NCBI GenBank assembly: GCA_014529385.2
Contig: CM043943.1
Location: forward strand, 155,157,092-155,221,091
DNA from: Adiantum capillus-veneris
Lineage: Eukaryota > Streptophyta > Polypodiopsida > Polypodiales > Pteridaceae
Reading direction: 5' to 3'
Length of the DNA stretch: 64,000 bases
Shown: positions 1 to 11,339 of the stretch, in pieces
How positions within the stretch are numbered: the first letter of the stretch is position 1
Layout of the letters: the number at the start of each line of letters is the position of its first letter
Made by a program: the position numbers and the translations under genes
The notes under the pieces: generated by a model
The model's input: only the letters and a program-made list of their open reading frames with translations
Database searches by the model: none
What the model was told of the DNA's origin: nothing

Positions 1-85
1 CAAATTATATGACGTTCGTATGGTCGGTTAACGACATGAACGTCACATTTATGTAAAAACAGATGCTTCTAACAAACGACACTCA

Positions 86-866
86 ATTAGCCGCGTTACC
101 GACCAAGTGCCGCCAAATCTGAAGAGCAATAATGGCTTGCATACGAGCATTATATAGCCGCGTTACCGATCGATGTCCATATGTTTTTCTGGAAAGGAGA
201 AGGTAAGTTGACTTACCATAAGGATATTACAATCACCGCGTTACCGATGTAGTACCCAGACAGCGAGCCAATACTTACCACAATGACACCATATTCCCTG
301 CGTCACCGAGGTGATGTCCTCGTGGTAAGCACTGATCCGTAGAACAGCTTACGTACACACTCACATTGTATGCTAAGGTACCTTATGACTGAAGAGCAAT
401 ACGACAAAAAGCGAGCTACCACACAACACACATACACACCAAGGTTGTGTGGTCAAGTACTTTGCTGTTGCCATGCACTACGACCTGGAGCACGCCTCTA
501 CACGACTCTCTCTCCTCTCGACGTACCTGCGAAGGCGATCATCGAATCACCGCGTTACCGATGTAGTACCTAGACAGTGAGCAATACTTACCACAAGGAT
601 ATCATATTCCCCGTGTCACTGAGGTGATGCCCTTGTGGTAAGCATTGTTTCATAAAACAGCTTACGTACACTCACATTGTATGGTAAGGTACCTTATGAC
701 TGCCGTGCAATACGACAAAAGGCGAGCTACCACACAACACACACACACACACACCAAGGTTGTGTGGTCAAGTACTTCACTGTTGCCACGCACTGTGACG
801 TGGAGCACGCTCCTACACGACTCTCTCTCCCTCTCTCCTCTCGACGTACCTGCGAAGGCGATCGTC
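86..866. repeat. Tandem duplication (about 310 bp unit) with a CCGCGTTACCGA motif
   Basis: Two head-to-tail copies, about 237-545 and 550-866, share the same order of landmarks: GTTACCGATGTAGTACC, a TTACCACAA block, ACAGCTTACGTACAC, GGTACCTTATGACTG, GCGAGCTACCACACAACAC and CGACGTACCTGCGAAGGCG. The leading motif CCGCGTTACCGA also occurs at about 92 and 161, so the array probably once had more copies. Copy 2 has expanded (CA)n and (CT)n tracts. All open frames here are low-complexity by-products of these tracts. No gene is recognised. Confidence 0.8.
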
Positions 867-872
867 TCTCTC

Positions 873-873
873 T

Positions 874-905
<32 letters not shown>
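873..905. repeat. (CA)n microsatellite
   Basis: A pure CA run at the end of the second 310 bp unit. Confidence 0.9.
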
Positions 906-907
<2 letters not shown>

Positions 908-1164
908 GTGGCTCAAGGAATAACACCCACCAATGGATCCGATCGAGGCCCTATATATATTATGTTGTGGGTCCACCGGGCATCTAGGTTTTCCCGACGA
1001 ACCCGCACGAAAAACTGCATTACTTGACAGGCTTTTTGTGGGTTTCCACGTTGCTCTTAACCGACTTGTTTGTGATCATGTTAAGTGTGATTATGTAAAT
1101 ATGTCAATAAGACCTTATGATCACACAAATTTTTGGTAATTACGTAAATATTAAATCTTAGCTT

Positions 1165-1871
1165 TTCGCAGGACCTGCATGTCCGGACAAGTCCAATAGA
1201 TTAGGTTTTTCAGTTTGGAACCCTCTTGCATAAATGGTTTGTATACGTGTCTTGACAGATGTTATTACACTACGGTGGGCATCTGGCGTGACGAGCATGT
1301 AGTTTTAAGTTCGAGGAATCCAACGAGCCATTCCTAGGTGGACAGATGTGCGATGGTTTTACCCAAAACTAGGCCCCCACTGACTCAATTCTAATAAATC
1401 AATTTATTGCTTTATTGTTGGGCAAGTTGGTGGACACTTGCCCTACCTAAGGCCTAATATGTATTTAACCTACAAATTTCACCTATAACGGGAGCAAGGT
1501 AGCCATCGTTTAATCATTAGTAGTGAAGAAGCGCTAAGTGAAGAAGCGGCCTTAGGCCAACGTTTTTTGCAATCAATCCCAGCGTTTTCTGATTTCAACC
1601 TATCAACCAACATTTTGAGAATTCATCCCTGGCACTAACTCTTGGCAGCAAATTGGGCTAGCGTTTTCATTTTTCAGCCCATCACCGGCAAGGCGGTGCG
1701 AGAGTTGCTATCGTTGCTTATTCTACATGCGGTTCGGTACTTCGACAACCCATCGAGGTGCCAAGAGCCCACCGTAGTGTAATAACATTTGTCAAAACGC
1801 CTGTACAAACCATTTATGCAAGAGGGTTCCAAAATTGGAAACCTAATCTATTGAATTGCAGAACCTGCGAA
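1165..1871. mobile_element. Fold-back / MITE-like element with about 120 bp terminal inverted repeats
   Basis: The left arm (about 1165-1285) and right arm (about 1762-1871) are inverted copies. Both contain TTCGCAGG, AATAGATTAGGTTT, GGAACCCTCTTGCATAAA, TGGTTTGTA and GTTATTACACTACGGTGGGC. The spacer of about 470 bp has no open frame of note. Arms this long with no coding capacity suggest a non-autonomous fold-back or Mutator-like MITE. A target duplication was not convincingly found. Confidence 0.65.
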
Positions 1872-1884
1872 TAGGCTCACAAAA

Positions 1885-3090
1885 TTACCGATACTAATCC
1901 TCATAGGATTCTAGACACTCCTATCTAGCCATAGATGGAAAATTGTCTTTGGACGTCAATGAAGCATGTCCACATGGCACATAGAGCCATGTGCATGTGA
2001 CATCCCCTCCTACTCTGGGTGACGTAGTAGAACTGAACTCCATGCATGCCACTTGGATGAAGTTCCTTCTAGATGATGTCCCTCCGCGACCACTTTTGAG
2101 AGAGAACTCCCTTGGGTGATGTGGAAATGTCCAAAACACAAGGATGGTGATGTTACAGCTACTCACAGACAATGGGTTTCCGCCGGAATCAACGATGCCC
2201 TTGTTGGTTATGGACAAACAATAACCCTTGCTGGCTCAACTCAAATGGTGTGAACCAAACTACAAATCGGATGGATGCTCATAGAGCGAATGGTTGGATA
2301 TGCAAAGGCCATGTCCACATCCCCAGCCTACAATACGTGGACTAATTTAAACAGTACATGAACTAATTTGTGACTGATTTGTTTTAAAGTTCTCATTTAG
2401 GCACATTCCAACCTCTTTTGATTGGCGCCTTTAGTATGAACAAAAACCAAACCCTTTTTAATGCAGAAACTCTCATTACATCAAGACAATCCTAAATTGT
2501 AAAAACAAGGATGCATCTCTTCATTTAAGCCTCAAAATAAGCCTGATTTGTGAAGAAAAGCATCTCTCCATGTGGGCTCAAAATGGATTCTAGAACTGTT
2601 GCTACCAAATTGAGATAAAGCCTCCCGACTGCCCATTGCTCAAGAGAAAAATACTCAAATAGAGAGAATGGCACAGTGATTGCCATTTGCAAGCATGGGC
2701 TTATCTTGTCCACTTCACTCTGTGATAGTAGTACTCTCAAAAATGATCTTTCTAGTCACTGGTCTCTCCATGGAGACATCAACTAACTTGACAACCAAGG
2801 TTGTTCGTGTTCTATGTACGAGACAACTTGTTTTGTATCATCAAGTAGTACATTTTGTTCAATACTCATTTGGTAGTTTTTAGGTCAACATTGGAGCCTC
2901 TATTGACCCACCAAAATGACAAGTTTTGAGCATTGTGGACTTGATTTTTGGCCTTTAAAATATGTTTGGGCTCTAGCTTTCTTAGCCATTTATCCCAATA
3001 AGCTCTTTTCCCTCATGTATATATTGTAAAAATCGAACTCTAGGCTAAAATAGCAAGTCTTTTTTTTTTTCAATTCATACATAACATCCA
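1885..3090. other. Intergenic, nothing recognised
   Basis: Only short frames without a recognisable motif occur here. No LTR, PBS or coding homology was seen. Confidence 0.5.
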
Positions 3091-3093
3091 CAA

Positions 3094-3289
3094 TATACCT
3101 AGATGAATCGAGGATAAACCCAACTTCACCCTTAAACGAAAGTGCACGGTATAGACCCATGGTAATCACCCACAAGACAATATAACGATCAGCTCCATCA
3201 TGTGGAGTATTGACTAAATACCACGACATCCCCACTAATGTTGTCAGTGCCCAATAATGGGTGTAGAGCTAAATACTAACATATTATCC

Positions 3290-3325
<36 letters not shown>

Positions 3326-4572
3326 CATACATCAACACAAAGTTCAATGAATTGAGTTTCTGTCACGACTTCGGAGATCAAGGACAGATTCCGTCATAAT
3401 GAAGCCTAGCACTAAGAGAAGCATTAAATCGAAAAAATTAGCACAAAAATGAGGTAGTTGATAGACACAATAGGTAAAAAGAATTAGTACAATATCAAAT
3501 AGTCGTAACTCGGACGAAAACTCCACAATGTGAAGTCTGCATGCATGTCCACTATACGACTAAAAAATATACCTAGATGAATCGAGGATAAACCCAGATC
3601 CACCCTTAAAGGAAAGGGCAAGGTATAGACCCATGGTAGTCACCCACAAGACAATATAACCATCAGCTCCATCAATTATGCATGACTAAATACCACGACA
3701 TCCCCACTAACGTCGTCAGTGCCCAATAGTGGGTGTAGAGCTAAATACTAACATATGCTCCCAAACACCACATGCACCACACACCAACACAAAGTTCAAC
3801 GTACTAAGTTTCTGTCATGACTCCCAAGATCAAAGGGAGACTCTGCCAAAATGAAGCCTAGCACTAAAAGAAGCATTAAATAAAAAAAAATTGCACAAAA
3901 ATGAGGTAGTTGATAGGTGTAGACACCACAATAGATAGAAATAATTAGCACAATATCAATTGGACGTAACTCGGACAAAAACTTCACAATGTGGTGTGTC
4001 TCCTATAGAACTAAAAAATATACCTAGATGAATTGAGCATAAACCCAGAATCACCCTCAAAGAAAAGTGCAAGGTATAGACCCACGGTAGCCACGCACAA
4101 GACAATATAACCATCAGCTCCATCATGCATAGTATTAAATAATGACCCACTAATGTCGTCAGTGCCCAATAGTGGGCGTAGAGCAAAATACTAACATATG
4201 CTCCCAATCACCACACAAACATGAGCATACAACAACACAAAGTTCACCGAACTGAGTTTCTGTCATGACTCCACAGATCAAGGGCAAACTCAGCCATAAT
4301 GAAGCCAAGCACCAAAAGAAGCATTAAATCGGAAAAATTAGCACAAAAATCAGGTATTTGATAGGGTATACGCACCACAATAGATAGAAAGAATTATCAA
4401 TTGGTCGTAACAAAGACGAAAATTTCACAATGTGAAGTCTGCATATCCGCTATACGACTAAAAAATACATAGACGAATTGAGGATAAACCCATATTTACC
4501 CGGAAAGTGCAAGGTATAGACCCATGGTAGTCACCCACAAGACAATATAACCATCAGCTCCATCATGCATAG
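3094..4572. repeat. Satellite-like tandem array, about 3.2 units of 447-474 bp
   Basis: Units start at about 3094, 3568, 4019 and 4466 with TATACCTAGATGAAT or a variant, followed by GGATAAACCCA, AAGACAATATAAC, CATCAGCTCCATCA, TCAGTGCCCAATA, GAGTTTCTGTCA and GAAGCATTAAAT. Unit 1 carries a (CA)n expansion at 3294-3322, and unit 4 stops after about 105 bp. Units are about 85-90% alike by eye. Each unit has the same short minus-strand frame, which looks like a passenger of the repeat rather than a gene. Confidence 0.85.
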
Positions 4573-4844
4573 TAACATCCGCAATACTTTTTATAACTTA
4601 TGTAGTTCGATTAGTATCGTACATCTTCGTACGTAAACTGGTGGTACATGATCATACTTGTCAACCCTGTCAATGACAACACAGGCACCCAAATTATCGA
4701 TTTAACTTTCTAGAGCCACTTACATGATCATCATAAATGAGATAATTTCTTGAATAGCCGGATCAGTGCTCTTCAATCTTCCTTTTCACAGCAAGTCAAG
4801 AAAGTCTCAAAAATGCAAGGCAGAACTAAGCCAACAAACCATCA

Positions 4845-5294
4845 TCTTTATGAAATATATCGACAATGTCATATACCTGACTGAAAAAGTCACTTTGCAG
4901 CACCATCACTGATTGGCTGATGCCTTCCATCCTCAACATTTCTGCATTAATGATGTTCCACAGATTCACCCAAAATGCAGCTTACCAGGGTTCGTCTTTA
5001 TGAAATATGTCGACAATATCGTATACCTGACTGAAAAAGTCACTTTGCAGCACCATCATTGATTGGCTGATGTTTTCCATCCTCAACATTTCAGCATTCA
5101 TTATGTTCCACAGATTCGCCCAAAGCAGCTTACCAGGGTTTGTCTTTATGAAATATTTCGACAATATCATATACCTGACTAAAGAAGACACTTTGCGGCG
5201 CCATCATTGATTGGATGATGCCTTCCATCCTCAACATTTCTGCATTCATGATGTTCCACAGATTCACCCAAAAGGAAGCTTACCAGGGTTTGAG
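4845..5294. repeat. Three tandem copies of a 148-150 bp unit
   Basis: Units start at 4845, 4995 and 5143 with TCTTTATGAAATAT, then GACAATATC, ATACCTGACT, ACTTTGC, CCATCCTCAACATTTC and ATGTTCCACAGATTC, and end at CTTACCAGGGTT. On the minus strand the units keep one open frame encoding a repeated block around NLWNIMNAEMLRME and VYDIVDIFHK. The array lies downstream of the SET gene and may be a multiplied exon or UTR segment of it. This is inference. Confidence 0.75.
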
Positions 5295-5485
5295 GATAAC
5301 TCCAAGGTAGAATTGGTTAAACAGCAGTACGCCCAAATTTCTGCCATTCATGTTCAAGGCATAACACAGGCCGTCAAACTGCATGACAAATTGATGTCAA
5401 ATTGGGGACATTGTGGACAAGCCATAGTACATACATCATCAGCCACACACCACCAAGACTGACTCTTTTATCTTCCCAAACAATA

Positions 5486-6943
5486 TTAAAAAATGGGTAC
5501 CGTGTCCCTCGACTTTTCCATGAGCTTCACCAAATAGCTTAACTTTTGATTTCCATAGACACGCGCACATTCGTCAATACCTAGCCTGAACAAACCCTTT
5601 GCAAAGGTTTCATTCCCTTCCATTTTCTCTGCAAGACTCCATAGAATGGCAATGAGAGACAAAGTGTGGACCAGACCTGGAATAGTTGCCTGCATGGCCG
5701 CCACAACTGCAACCACATCATGGTTTACAAACGATGGCAAATCTGCAAAACGTGTAGTGTAGCCATTAACAAGCCATTTGCCCAAAAACGCAGAGGAATA
5801 ACCACCTAATACCCATTTCTTCTCCAATTCCGAAAGCCCATCAATTGCATCTACTTTCTCGGACAATGTTTCAAAAAGTTTATTCAAGTTCGTGCATGCT
5901 GGAAAGGATGATTTCGATGATAGAGAAGTTGGCGAAAACAATGCCAGATATACCTCCTCTGTAACTTGGACATGAAGGCTACAAAACTCTCTGCTAACAT
6001 CAGCCAAGCATGTTTCGAGTGATTGCTCCAAGACGCATCTCTTGCAAATGCAGGAGAAGCCAAACCTCATGTCTTGAAAAGCCTTTTGCCGGGCCTGAAG
6101 CGGAGCCAGAATATCCACATACGTTATAGTGATTTCCTCGCCCTTGCGGATTTCTGCAGCTGCATGAATGACCATGGCTCCTCCCACTATAAGGCGGCTT
6201 GCATTACGGTGGCAGGAGTGATTGATGAGGGAAGGAATGAGCCACAGACCTGAGAGCCTCGTCTTTGGCTTTTGCGGGTCTTTATTGGGAAACTCGCCCT
6301 CAAAAGAATTGAGCACCATGATATCCATGATTCTTGTCAAATCAACTGAGGGGAGATCGTTGTCACAGCTGATGTTGGTGCAGCTTGAGGATGGCGAAGT
6401 GAGGAGATCCATGGTGGGCACTGGCAAAACGTTTTGCGCCTCATGGGTGTGTGCAAGTGTATAGATCTGCCTGCGGAAGTGATGGTCCTTCTCTGCAGTA
6501 GCGACAAGCTCCGTGAGGAGGTAGATGCGAAGAGGGTCATCATAGGTGATGGCCATTGGATTGCTGATGAGAAGAAGAGTACCTGCACGCACATCCTCTG
6601 TTGTAAAAAGGCCACGGCCGCACCCATCAGTGGTCTTGGCAACTACCACAGGTCCAACATAGTCAGGGCAGTAGGGGGCTTCGGGCCAGGGGGAGGAGCT
6701 AAGCAAATATTCTGAGAACCCGCTCACCACGGCAGCAGCGCCAGCAGCACTGTCGATTTCCTCTTCCTTCTTCAATCCCCCGTCTTCTTGACTTGGCCCT
6801 GGGGGCGTTGATGTCCATGACACTGCTGCAGTGAAACAAAACCTGGGCAATGCAAAGCACCATGATCTTTTGTAGTAAGAGCGGGCCAAACGAGCACCTT
6901 CGCCTTTCACCCAATGCCCGGTGCACATTCGCGCAGTTGCCAT
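5486..6943 (-). CDS. SET-domain protein (plant SMYD / TPR-SET-like lysine methyltransferase)
   Basis: An intact 485-codon frame. The SET N-core is at residues 109-113 (GRGLF). The catalytic-core motifs are NHSC at 241-244 followed by N247, and GEEITITY at 268-275. A post-SET-like cysteine cluster follows (C298, C300, C303). Such domains transfer methyl groups from S-adenosylmethionine to lysine. The order GRGLF, about 130 residues, NHSC, GEE, CxCxxC matches SMYD-type and plant TPR-SET proteins; no MYND finger or TPR is visible. The first 90 residues are basic or low-complexity and could be a leader or the read-through of a lost upstream exon. An in-frame TAA lies seven codons upstream of the chosen ATG, so either this ATG is the start or an acceptor lies just before it. 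No in-frame stop was seen, so the gene is probably functional. The substrate cannot be inferred. Confidence 0.85.
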   Translation of the reverse strand: MATARMCTGHWVKGEGARLARSYYKRSWCFALPRFCFTAAVSWTSTPPGPSQEDGGLKKEEEIDSAAGAAAVVSGFSEYLLSSSPWPEAPYCPDYVGPVVVAKTTDGCGRGLFTTEDVRAGTLLLISNPMAITYDDPLRIYLLTELVATAEKDHHFRRQIYTLAHTHEAQNVLPVPTMDLLTSPSSSCTNISCDNDLPSVDLTRIMDIMVLNSFEGEFPNKDPQKPKTRLSGLWLIPSLINHSCHRNASRLIVGGAMVIHAAAEIRKGEEITITYVDILAPLQARQKAFQDMRFGFSCICKRCVLEQSLETCLADVSREFCSLHVQVTEEVYLALFSPTSLSSKSSFPACTNLNKLFETLSEKVDAIDGLSELEKKWVLGGYSSAFLGKWLVNGYTTRFADLPSFVNHDVVAVVAAMQATIPGLVHTLSLIAILWSLAEKMEGNETFAKGLFRLGIDECARVYGNQKLSYLVKLMEKSRDTVPIF

Positions 6944-7162
6944 TCCAGAACCAGAAAGATAGCCTTAGAGCCGAGTCCCACTGTGATTAAAAAGACTAGC
7001 TGTTCTCGACCTCCAACGGTATACCACGCAGGCTCACGTCAATGATTGGCTTGGATTTGCTGGCATTTTCGGCAAGAGTTTCAGCACGTGTACAGCAACG
7101 GAGTACTCTTCAATTTTGGAAGGTATGTTTTATTTTTTCTCTTTTTAATCCATAGTCTCTTC

Positions 7163-7204
7163 TCTTCTTCTTCTTCTTCTTCTTCTTCTTCTCTCTCTCT
7201 CTCC
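7163..7204. repeat. (CTT)n(CT)n microsatellite
   Basis: A TTC run passes directly into a CT run about 220 bp upstream of the SET start. Pyrimidine tracts are common in plant 5' leaders, but no promoter can be assigned. Confidence 0.9.
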
Positions 7205-8095
7205 CCAATTAGAGTGAAAGATAATGCCAATATTTGTCTTTAGATGTCTTGTTGTTGTTAGGACGTGCAACTTGCAAGGCTTTATGGTTGGCTTGGGTTT
7301 TCGACTTCCCCCCCTCCAAAAAGAAAACAAGGTGAAAATTCACTATGGCCTACATAAGGCTATTGAGAAGAGTTTCATAATAAAGACTTCTACGTGAGAG
7401 AAAGAATAGAAAGTGACATTAGTATTTGAAAACATGTGGTATGACACTAAAAGATTACTATTTTTGAAAAAAAAAGTGTGACAACAATCAACTATTTAGT
7501 TTATAATATATTACAAAAGCATAAAAAATAATGTTTAACACAATACCCAATGCCCCTCTTTAAAGAGGGTTACACAAATGTCAACACCCTCTCAGAAGTG
7601 ATTAAAATAAATGATTTAAAATAAAACCTATTATCATTAACTTGCCATGTGGCATTAGGACAAGCTTTTTCTAATGGTTCATATTTGCACCCAAAAATCC
7701 ACCCTTCACTAAGGACTCCTTATCTAGTCAAAAAAAGGTTTTGGAATGAGAATTAGTCCTACTTGGTTGACCATGAAAATTTATCTCTTAGAGCAACTAG
7801 TGAGCCAGGATTACTTTGTGAGCAAAAGTTCACTCCCAGTCACATTCATGAAGTAGATTACCATAGAATATGTTCCAATGGAAAGATAGTAATGTACTTG
7901 TATTTTGTGTTAAAAGTTGATCCCAATGCGCATGTATATATGTTATCAATCGTCCGAACTCTGCAAGACTGTAAGTTTAGAAGTTAGCAGATATCGTAGA
8001 AGAAGATAATGATCAATGCATTACATACTTACATGCTTTGCCCCCCCCCCCTTCCCCCCTTCTCCAAACCAAAAAAAAAAAACATACATAAGTAA
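7205..8095. other. AT-rich intergenic spacer with poly-C and poly-A tracts
   Basis: No gene is recognised. A C-rich run at 8040-8059 and an A run at about 8071-8082 sit just before the LTR of the following copia element. Confidence 0.5.
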
Positions 8096-8295
8096 TGTGT
8101 GAACACACTTGGGATCGCCAAGGCATTTTTCCCCTCACTAGGAGGTTTTCTTCCCCATGCATTGATATACGCCCATCATTCTAGGGCTAACTTATCTTTC
8201 CATTGTACACTAAGAAATATACTCTCTGTTGTGTGCCTTGAGCTTCTTCATCTTCTCCAAAATGTGTGTGTTTCCCTGCAACCCTATTTCCAACA
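8096..8295 (+). repeat. 5' LTR of copia element A (left edge approximate)
   Basis: Shares GAACACACTT, CCCTCACTAGGAGG, GCCCATCATTCTAGGGCTA, CTTTCCATTGTACACTAAG and CTTCTCCAA blocks with the LTR at 50671-50897 (opposite strand). It ends in CCAACA directly before the primer-binding site. Confidence 0.75.
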
Positions 8296-8297
8296 AT

Positions 8298-8309
8298 TGG
8301 TATCATAGC
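8298..8309 (+). other. Primer-binding site, initiator-Met-tRNA type
   Basis: TGGTATCATAGC begins two bases after the LTR end and differs by one base from the common plant copia site TGGTATCAGAGC. Confidence 0.75.
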
Positions 8310-8643
8310 AAGTTGCGTCCTCGCGAGCATGGTCGTCAGCATCGCCAACACCCGCCTCCTCACTTTCTCTGATTTGGGTGAGCTTTAGTGAGCGTCAGTA
8401 CGTCGACAAATAATTTGGGATGGCCTGTTGAGTTTGGTCTGCTCAGAATTTTCGTTCGGGCTTAATTTTGCCTCCGTTTCCACTGCGGGCAGTATTACAC
8501 ATGCAATTTCTTCCTTTTGTGCAGAATTTTTGTCAGTGCAATGTTATGCATAATAGGTTTGTTACAGTCTTCTTTGGGTTGTGCTATATATCACGTGTTA
8601 GCCCCGCTTTGTTTCTCCTCTTTTCAGGCAATTTTCACATCGG

Positions 8644-9655
8644 ATGCAGGCACTTGCCATGAGTGACAACAACACAAATGTATTCAAGATGTTCGTTACT
8701 GAGGATAAAGTGGACGGGGACAATAACCCAATGTGGGCTTATATGATGCAACATGTTCTTGTGTCAAAGGGTGTTTGGAATGTTGTGCAGGGCATTGATG
8801 TACGTCTATATTCTGTGTATACAGATGTTGTAGGTTTTGGTGGCAGGATTGCTGCTTCTAGAGCTATTTTGCCTATGATTGACCAGTCTCGTTGGGATGT
8901 TAGAGATGCATAGGCTCATGCATTGATTGCATTATCTGAGAAGCACACTATTACTCCTCACATTTGTTCAGCTAAATCTGCAAAATAGGCTCGTGATATT
9001 CTAGTTGGTCTTTATGCAAGTCGCAATGAGGCTAAAATTACATTGCTCCGTAAAGAGCTGGAGTCGAAGATTATGCATGAGGAAGATGACATAGACACTT
9101 TCCTTGCTGGTATCAAGGATATTAATTAGCAACTCATTTTTGTAGGCGAATTCATTTCTGACAGTTCACTTGTGCAGACTGTTCTTGATGCATTTTTGTA
9201 GGCGAAGTCATTTCTGACAGTTTACTTGTGTAGACTGTTCTTGATGCATTGCTAGATTCTTACGAGGCTTTTTGCTAGTACTTGGAGACTTATGATCCAA
9301 AAAAATCCTAATGTTGTCAAGTTTGATGCATTATGCACATTGTTGTTGTAAGAATCACTTTCAAGAAAGAATAGCGCTAAACAACGTGCAGTTGAATAGG
9401 ATTTTGTTGTTGCTCAAAGAAAAGCGGGTAGTAGCAATGTAGCCACTTCTCATGGTTCTTCAGCAAGTAGCAAATCACATGTTCCTAATGCTTCTACATC
9501 AACACTTCGTATGGGGATTCAGGTGAAAAGGAAAAGAAGAAGATGCATTGCCATTATTGCAAGGCCAATGATCACTTGATTAAGCAATGTCCTAAATTGA
9601 AGGCAAGAGAGGCCAATAAGAAAGAAATTGTTCCACTACAAGTGCAACTATTATA
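8644..9655 (+). pseudogene. copia gag, degenerate
   Basis: The frame starts with a gag N-terminus (NPMWAYMMQHVLVSK), followed by an ELESKIMHEEDD helix region and, at about 9540-9600, a CCHC zinc knuckle (CHYCKANDHLIKQC). Gag forms the virus-like particle and the knuckle binds element RNA. Several in-frame stops and a frameshift break it. A 56 bp tandem duplication (about 9140-9195 and 9196-9250) lies inside. Confidence 0.8.
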
Positions 9656-9659
9656 TAAT

Positions 9660-10015
9660 CTTCTGTGAAAGGAGATTGTAAAGTTGATGTAGATACAGAG
9701 TGGGCATTTTGTGCAGAATGCACTTATGATCCTTCCGTCTATGATGCATGTATGTCAGTTGCTGCAAATTCACATGTGTAGTATTGATAGTGGTAATTCA
9801 AAGCACATCACCTCACATCAGGACTTGTTTACCTCTCTCGAGGTTGTTCCTCATGAAAGGAGATTGTAATGTTGATGTAGATGCAGATCCTTCCGTCTAT
9901 GATGCATGTATGTCAGTTGCTGCAAATTCACATGCGTGGTACTGATAGTGGTGCTACAAAAAGCACATTACCTCACATCGGGACTTGTTTACCTCTCTCG
10001 AGGCTGTCCCTCATG
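9660..10015 (+). repeat. Tandemly duplicated protease segment (about 190 bp) in copia A
   Basis: The block from GAAAGGAGATTGTAA through GATCCTTCCGTCTATGATGC and GGACTTGTTTACCTCTC occurs twice in a row (about 9667-9850 and 9854-10010). It covers the protease active-site area (a DSG motif in the second copy), so the duplication itself disrupts protease. Confidence 0.75.
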
Positions 10016-10399
10016 GGAATATAGTCACTTGTGCCAAAAATGCCTCATATTTGATCAAGCGAGTTGGGAAGATTGTGTTGACTACTGCAAATGAAAGTTC
10101 TTTCCCACTTGTTGATGCAATTTATGTACTTGGGATCAAAAAGAAACTTTTGTGTCTGTATCTGCACTTGCTAGATTTAGTCTTGTTGAGAAATTTATGG
10201 TTGACAGATGTACAATTCATGATCTCAGTTTTGGTGATGAAATTGTTGCATCTGGCATTTTGTTCCGTGGGCTCTATAAGCTCACTTTGTATGACAAGTG
10301 TGGGGAGAATTTTGCAAATTCAGTTGTGGATTCAAAGGCTTGGGCATTTGAATTTTACCAATTTTGCTGCATTTGCAAAAATCTGATGATATAGTTGAT

Positions 10400-11088
10400 T
10401 CTTTGCCACCTCTTGAAACACATGTGAAGCATGTTTGTGAAGAATGTATTTTGGGTAAGATGCAACATTTGAAGTTTCCAAAGGATCGTTGTAACTTGTG
10501 TATAGTGATGTTTGTGGGCCTATGCAAACTCCATCCTTAGGCAATTACCTATACTTTGTGACTTCCATTGATGATTACTCCAAGCATGCATGGGTGTATC
10601 CACTTAAAGCTAAGCCCGAAGAATTCATGTCCTTCAAGCAATATTTGGCTATGGCTGAAAATGTCTCTAAATGTACTATGGCCACCCTGCGTTCAGATCA
10701 AGAAGCGGGGGAGTATATGTTTCATGAGTTTAATGCATTTCTTGTTAGTCGTGGGATAAAACACCAATGTACAATGCCGTATACACCTCAACAAAATGGT
10801 GTTGTTGAAAAGAAAAACAGGTCGCTTATGAAGATGGCACGATGTATGGTTAAGATTTAAGCTTTGCTACATTCGTTTTGGATTGATGCCATCATGTGTG
10901 CTACTTATGTACTTAACATGTGTCCTATGAAAGCTTTGTATTATATGACTCCTTATGAAGCATGGCATGATAAGAAGCTATCTATTGATCACATGCACAT
11001 TTTTGGTTGTTTAGCTTATGCTTTGGTGCCAGAAACACAGTGCAGAAAATTGGTTGATAAGAATGTTAAATGCATTTTTTTATATTAG
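10400..11088 (+). pseudogene. copia integrase, degenerate
   Basis: The GAG-pre-integrase end is followed by an integrase core. The first Asp lies in SDVCGPM, the second in LRSDQEAGEYM, and the Glu region is YTPQQNGVVEKKNRS, giving a D,D,E layout. An in-frame TAA near 10858 and a stop near 11086 split it. Integrase would insert the cDNA into host DNA; this copy is broken. Confidence 0.8.
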
Positions 11089-11339
11089 AATACTGAAGTT
11101 ATACCTTCCACAAATGAAATGTATCTTGGTTTCACGCGATGTTGTGTTTGTGGAAGATTTTGTTTAGCCTTTGTTGTCATGTACTAAAGACAGTAATGTA
11201 AGCTCACATGACAGTTATGACCATTTGTTCCCTCTTTTTAATAGTGGAAACTTGAATGTAAATTCCAATGAGGCAAATGTATAGCCTATAGGGTCATCTT
11301 TCCTCTGTATCAGTAAAACCGGAGAGCAGTAAGGTGAAG

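Larger units (their letters stand above)
8096..11290 (+). mobile_element. Ty1-copia element A, 3'-truncated and degenerate
   Basis: The order is 5' LTR (about 8096-8295), primer-binding site, gag, zinc knuckle, protease, integrase and the integrase-RT linker, which is the copia order. Sequence recognisably from the element ends near 11290 before any reverse transcriptase, and a gypsy remnant follows. Many stops and frameshifts make it inactive. Its gag and integrase are closely similar to those of the minus-strand copy at 41626-50897, so both belong to one family. Confidence 0.85.

Noticed and set aside
677-1027. His/Thr-rich frames near the left end
   Set aside because: Produced by (CA)n within a tandem duplication; no homology or codon structure.
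3094-5294. CRISPR-like array
   Set aside because: Repeats are long, adjoining and without unique spacers; the DNA is eukaryotic.
6023-6715. Plus-strand frames opposite the SET gene
   Set aside because: Antisense shadows of a well supported coding region.
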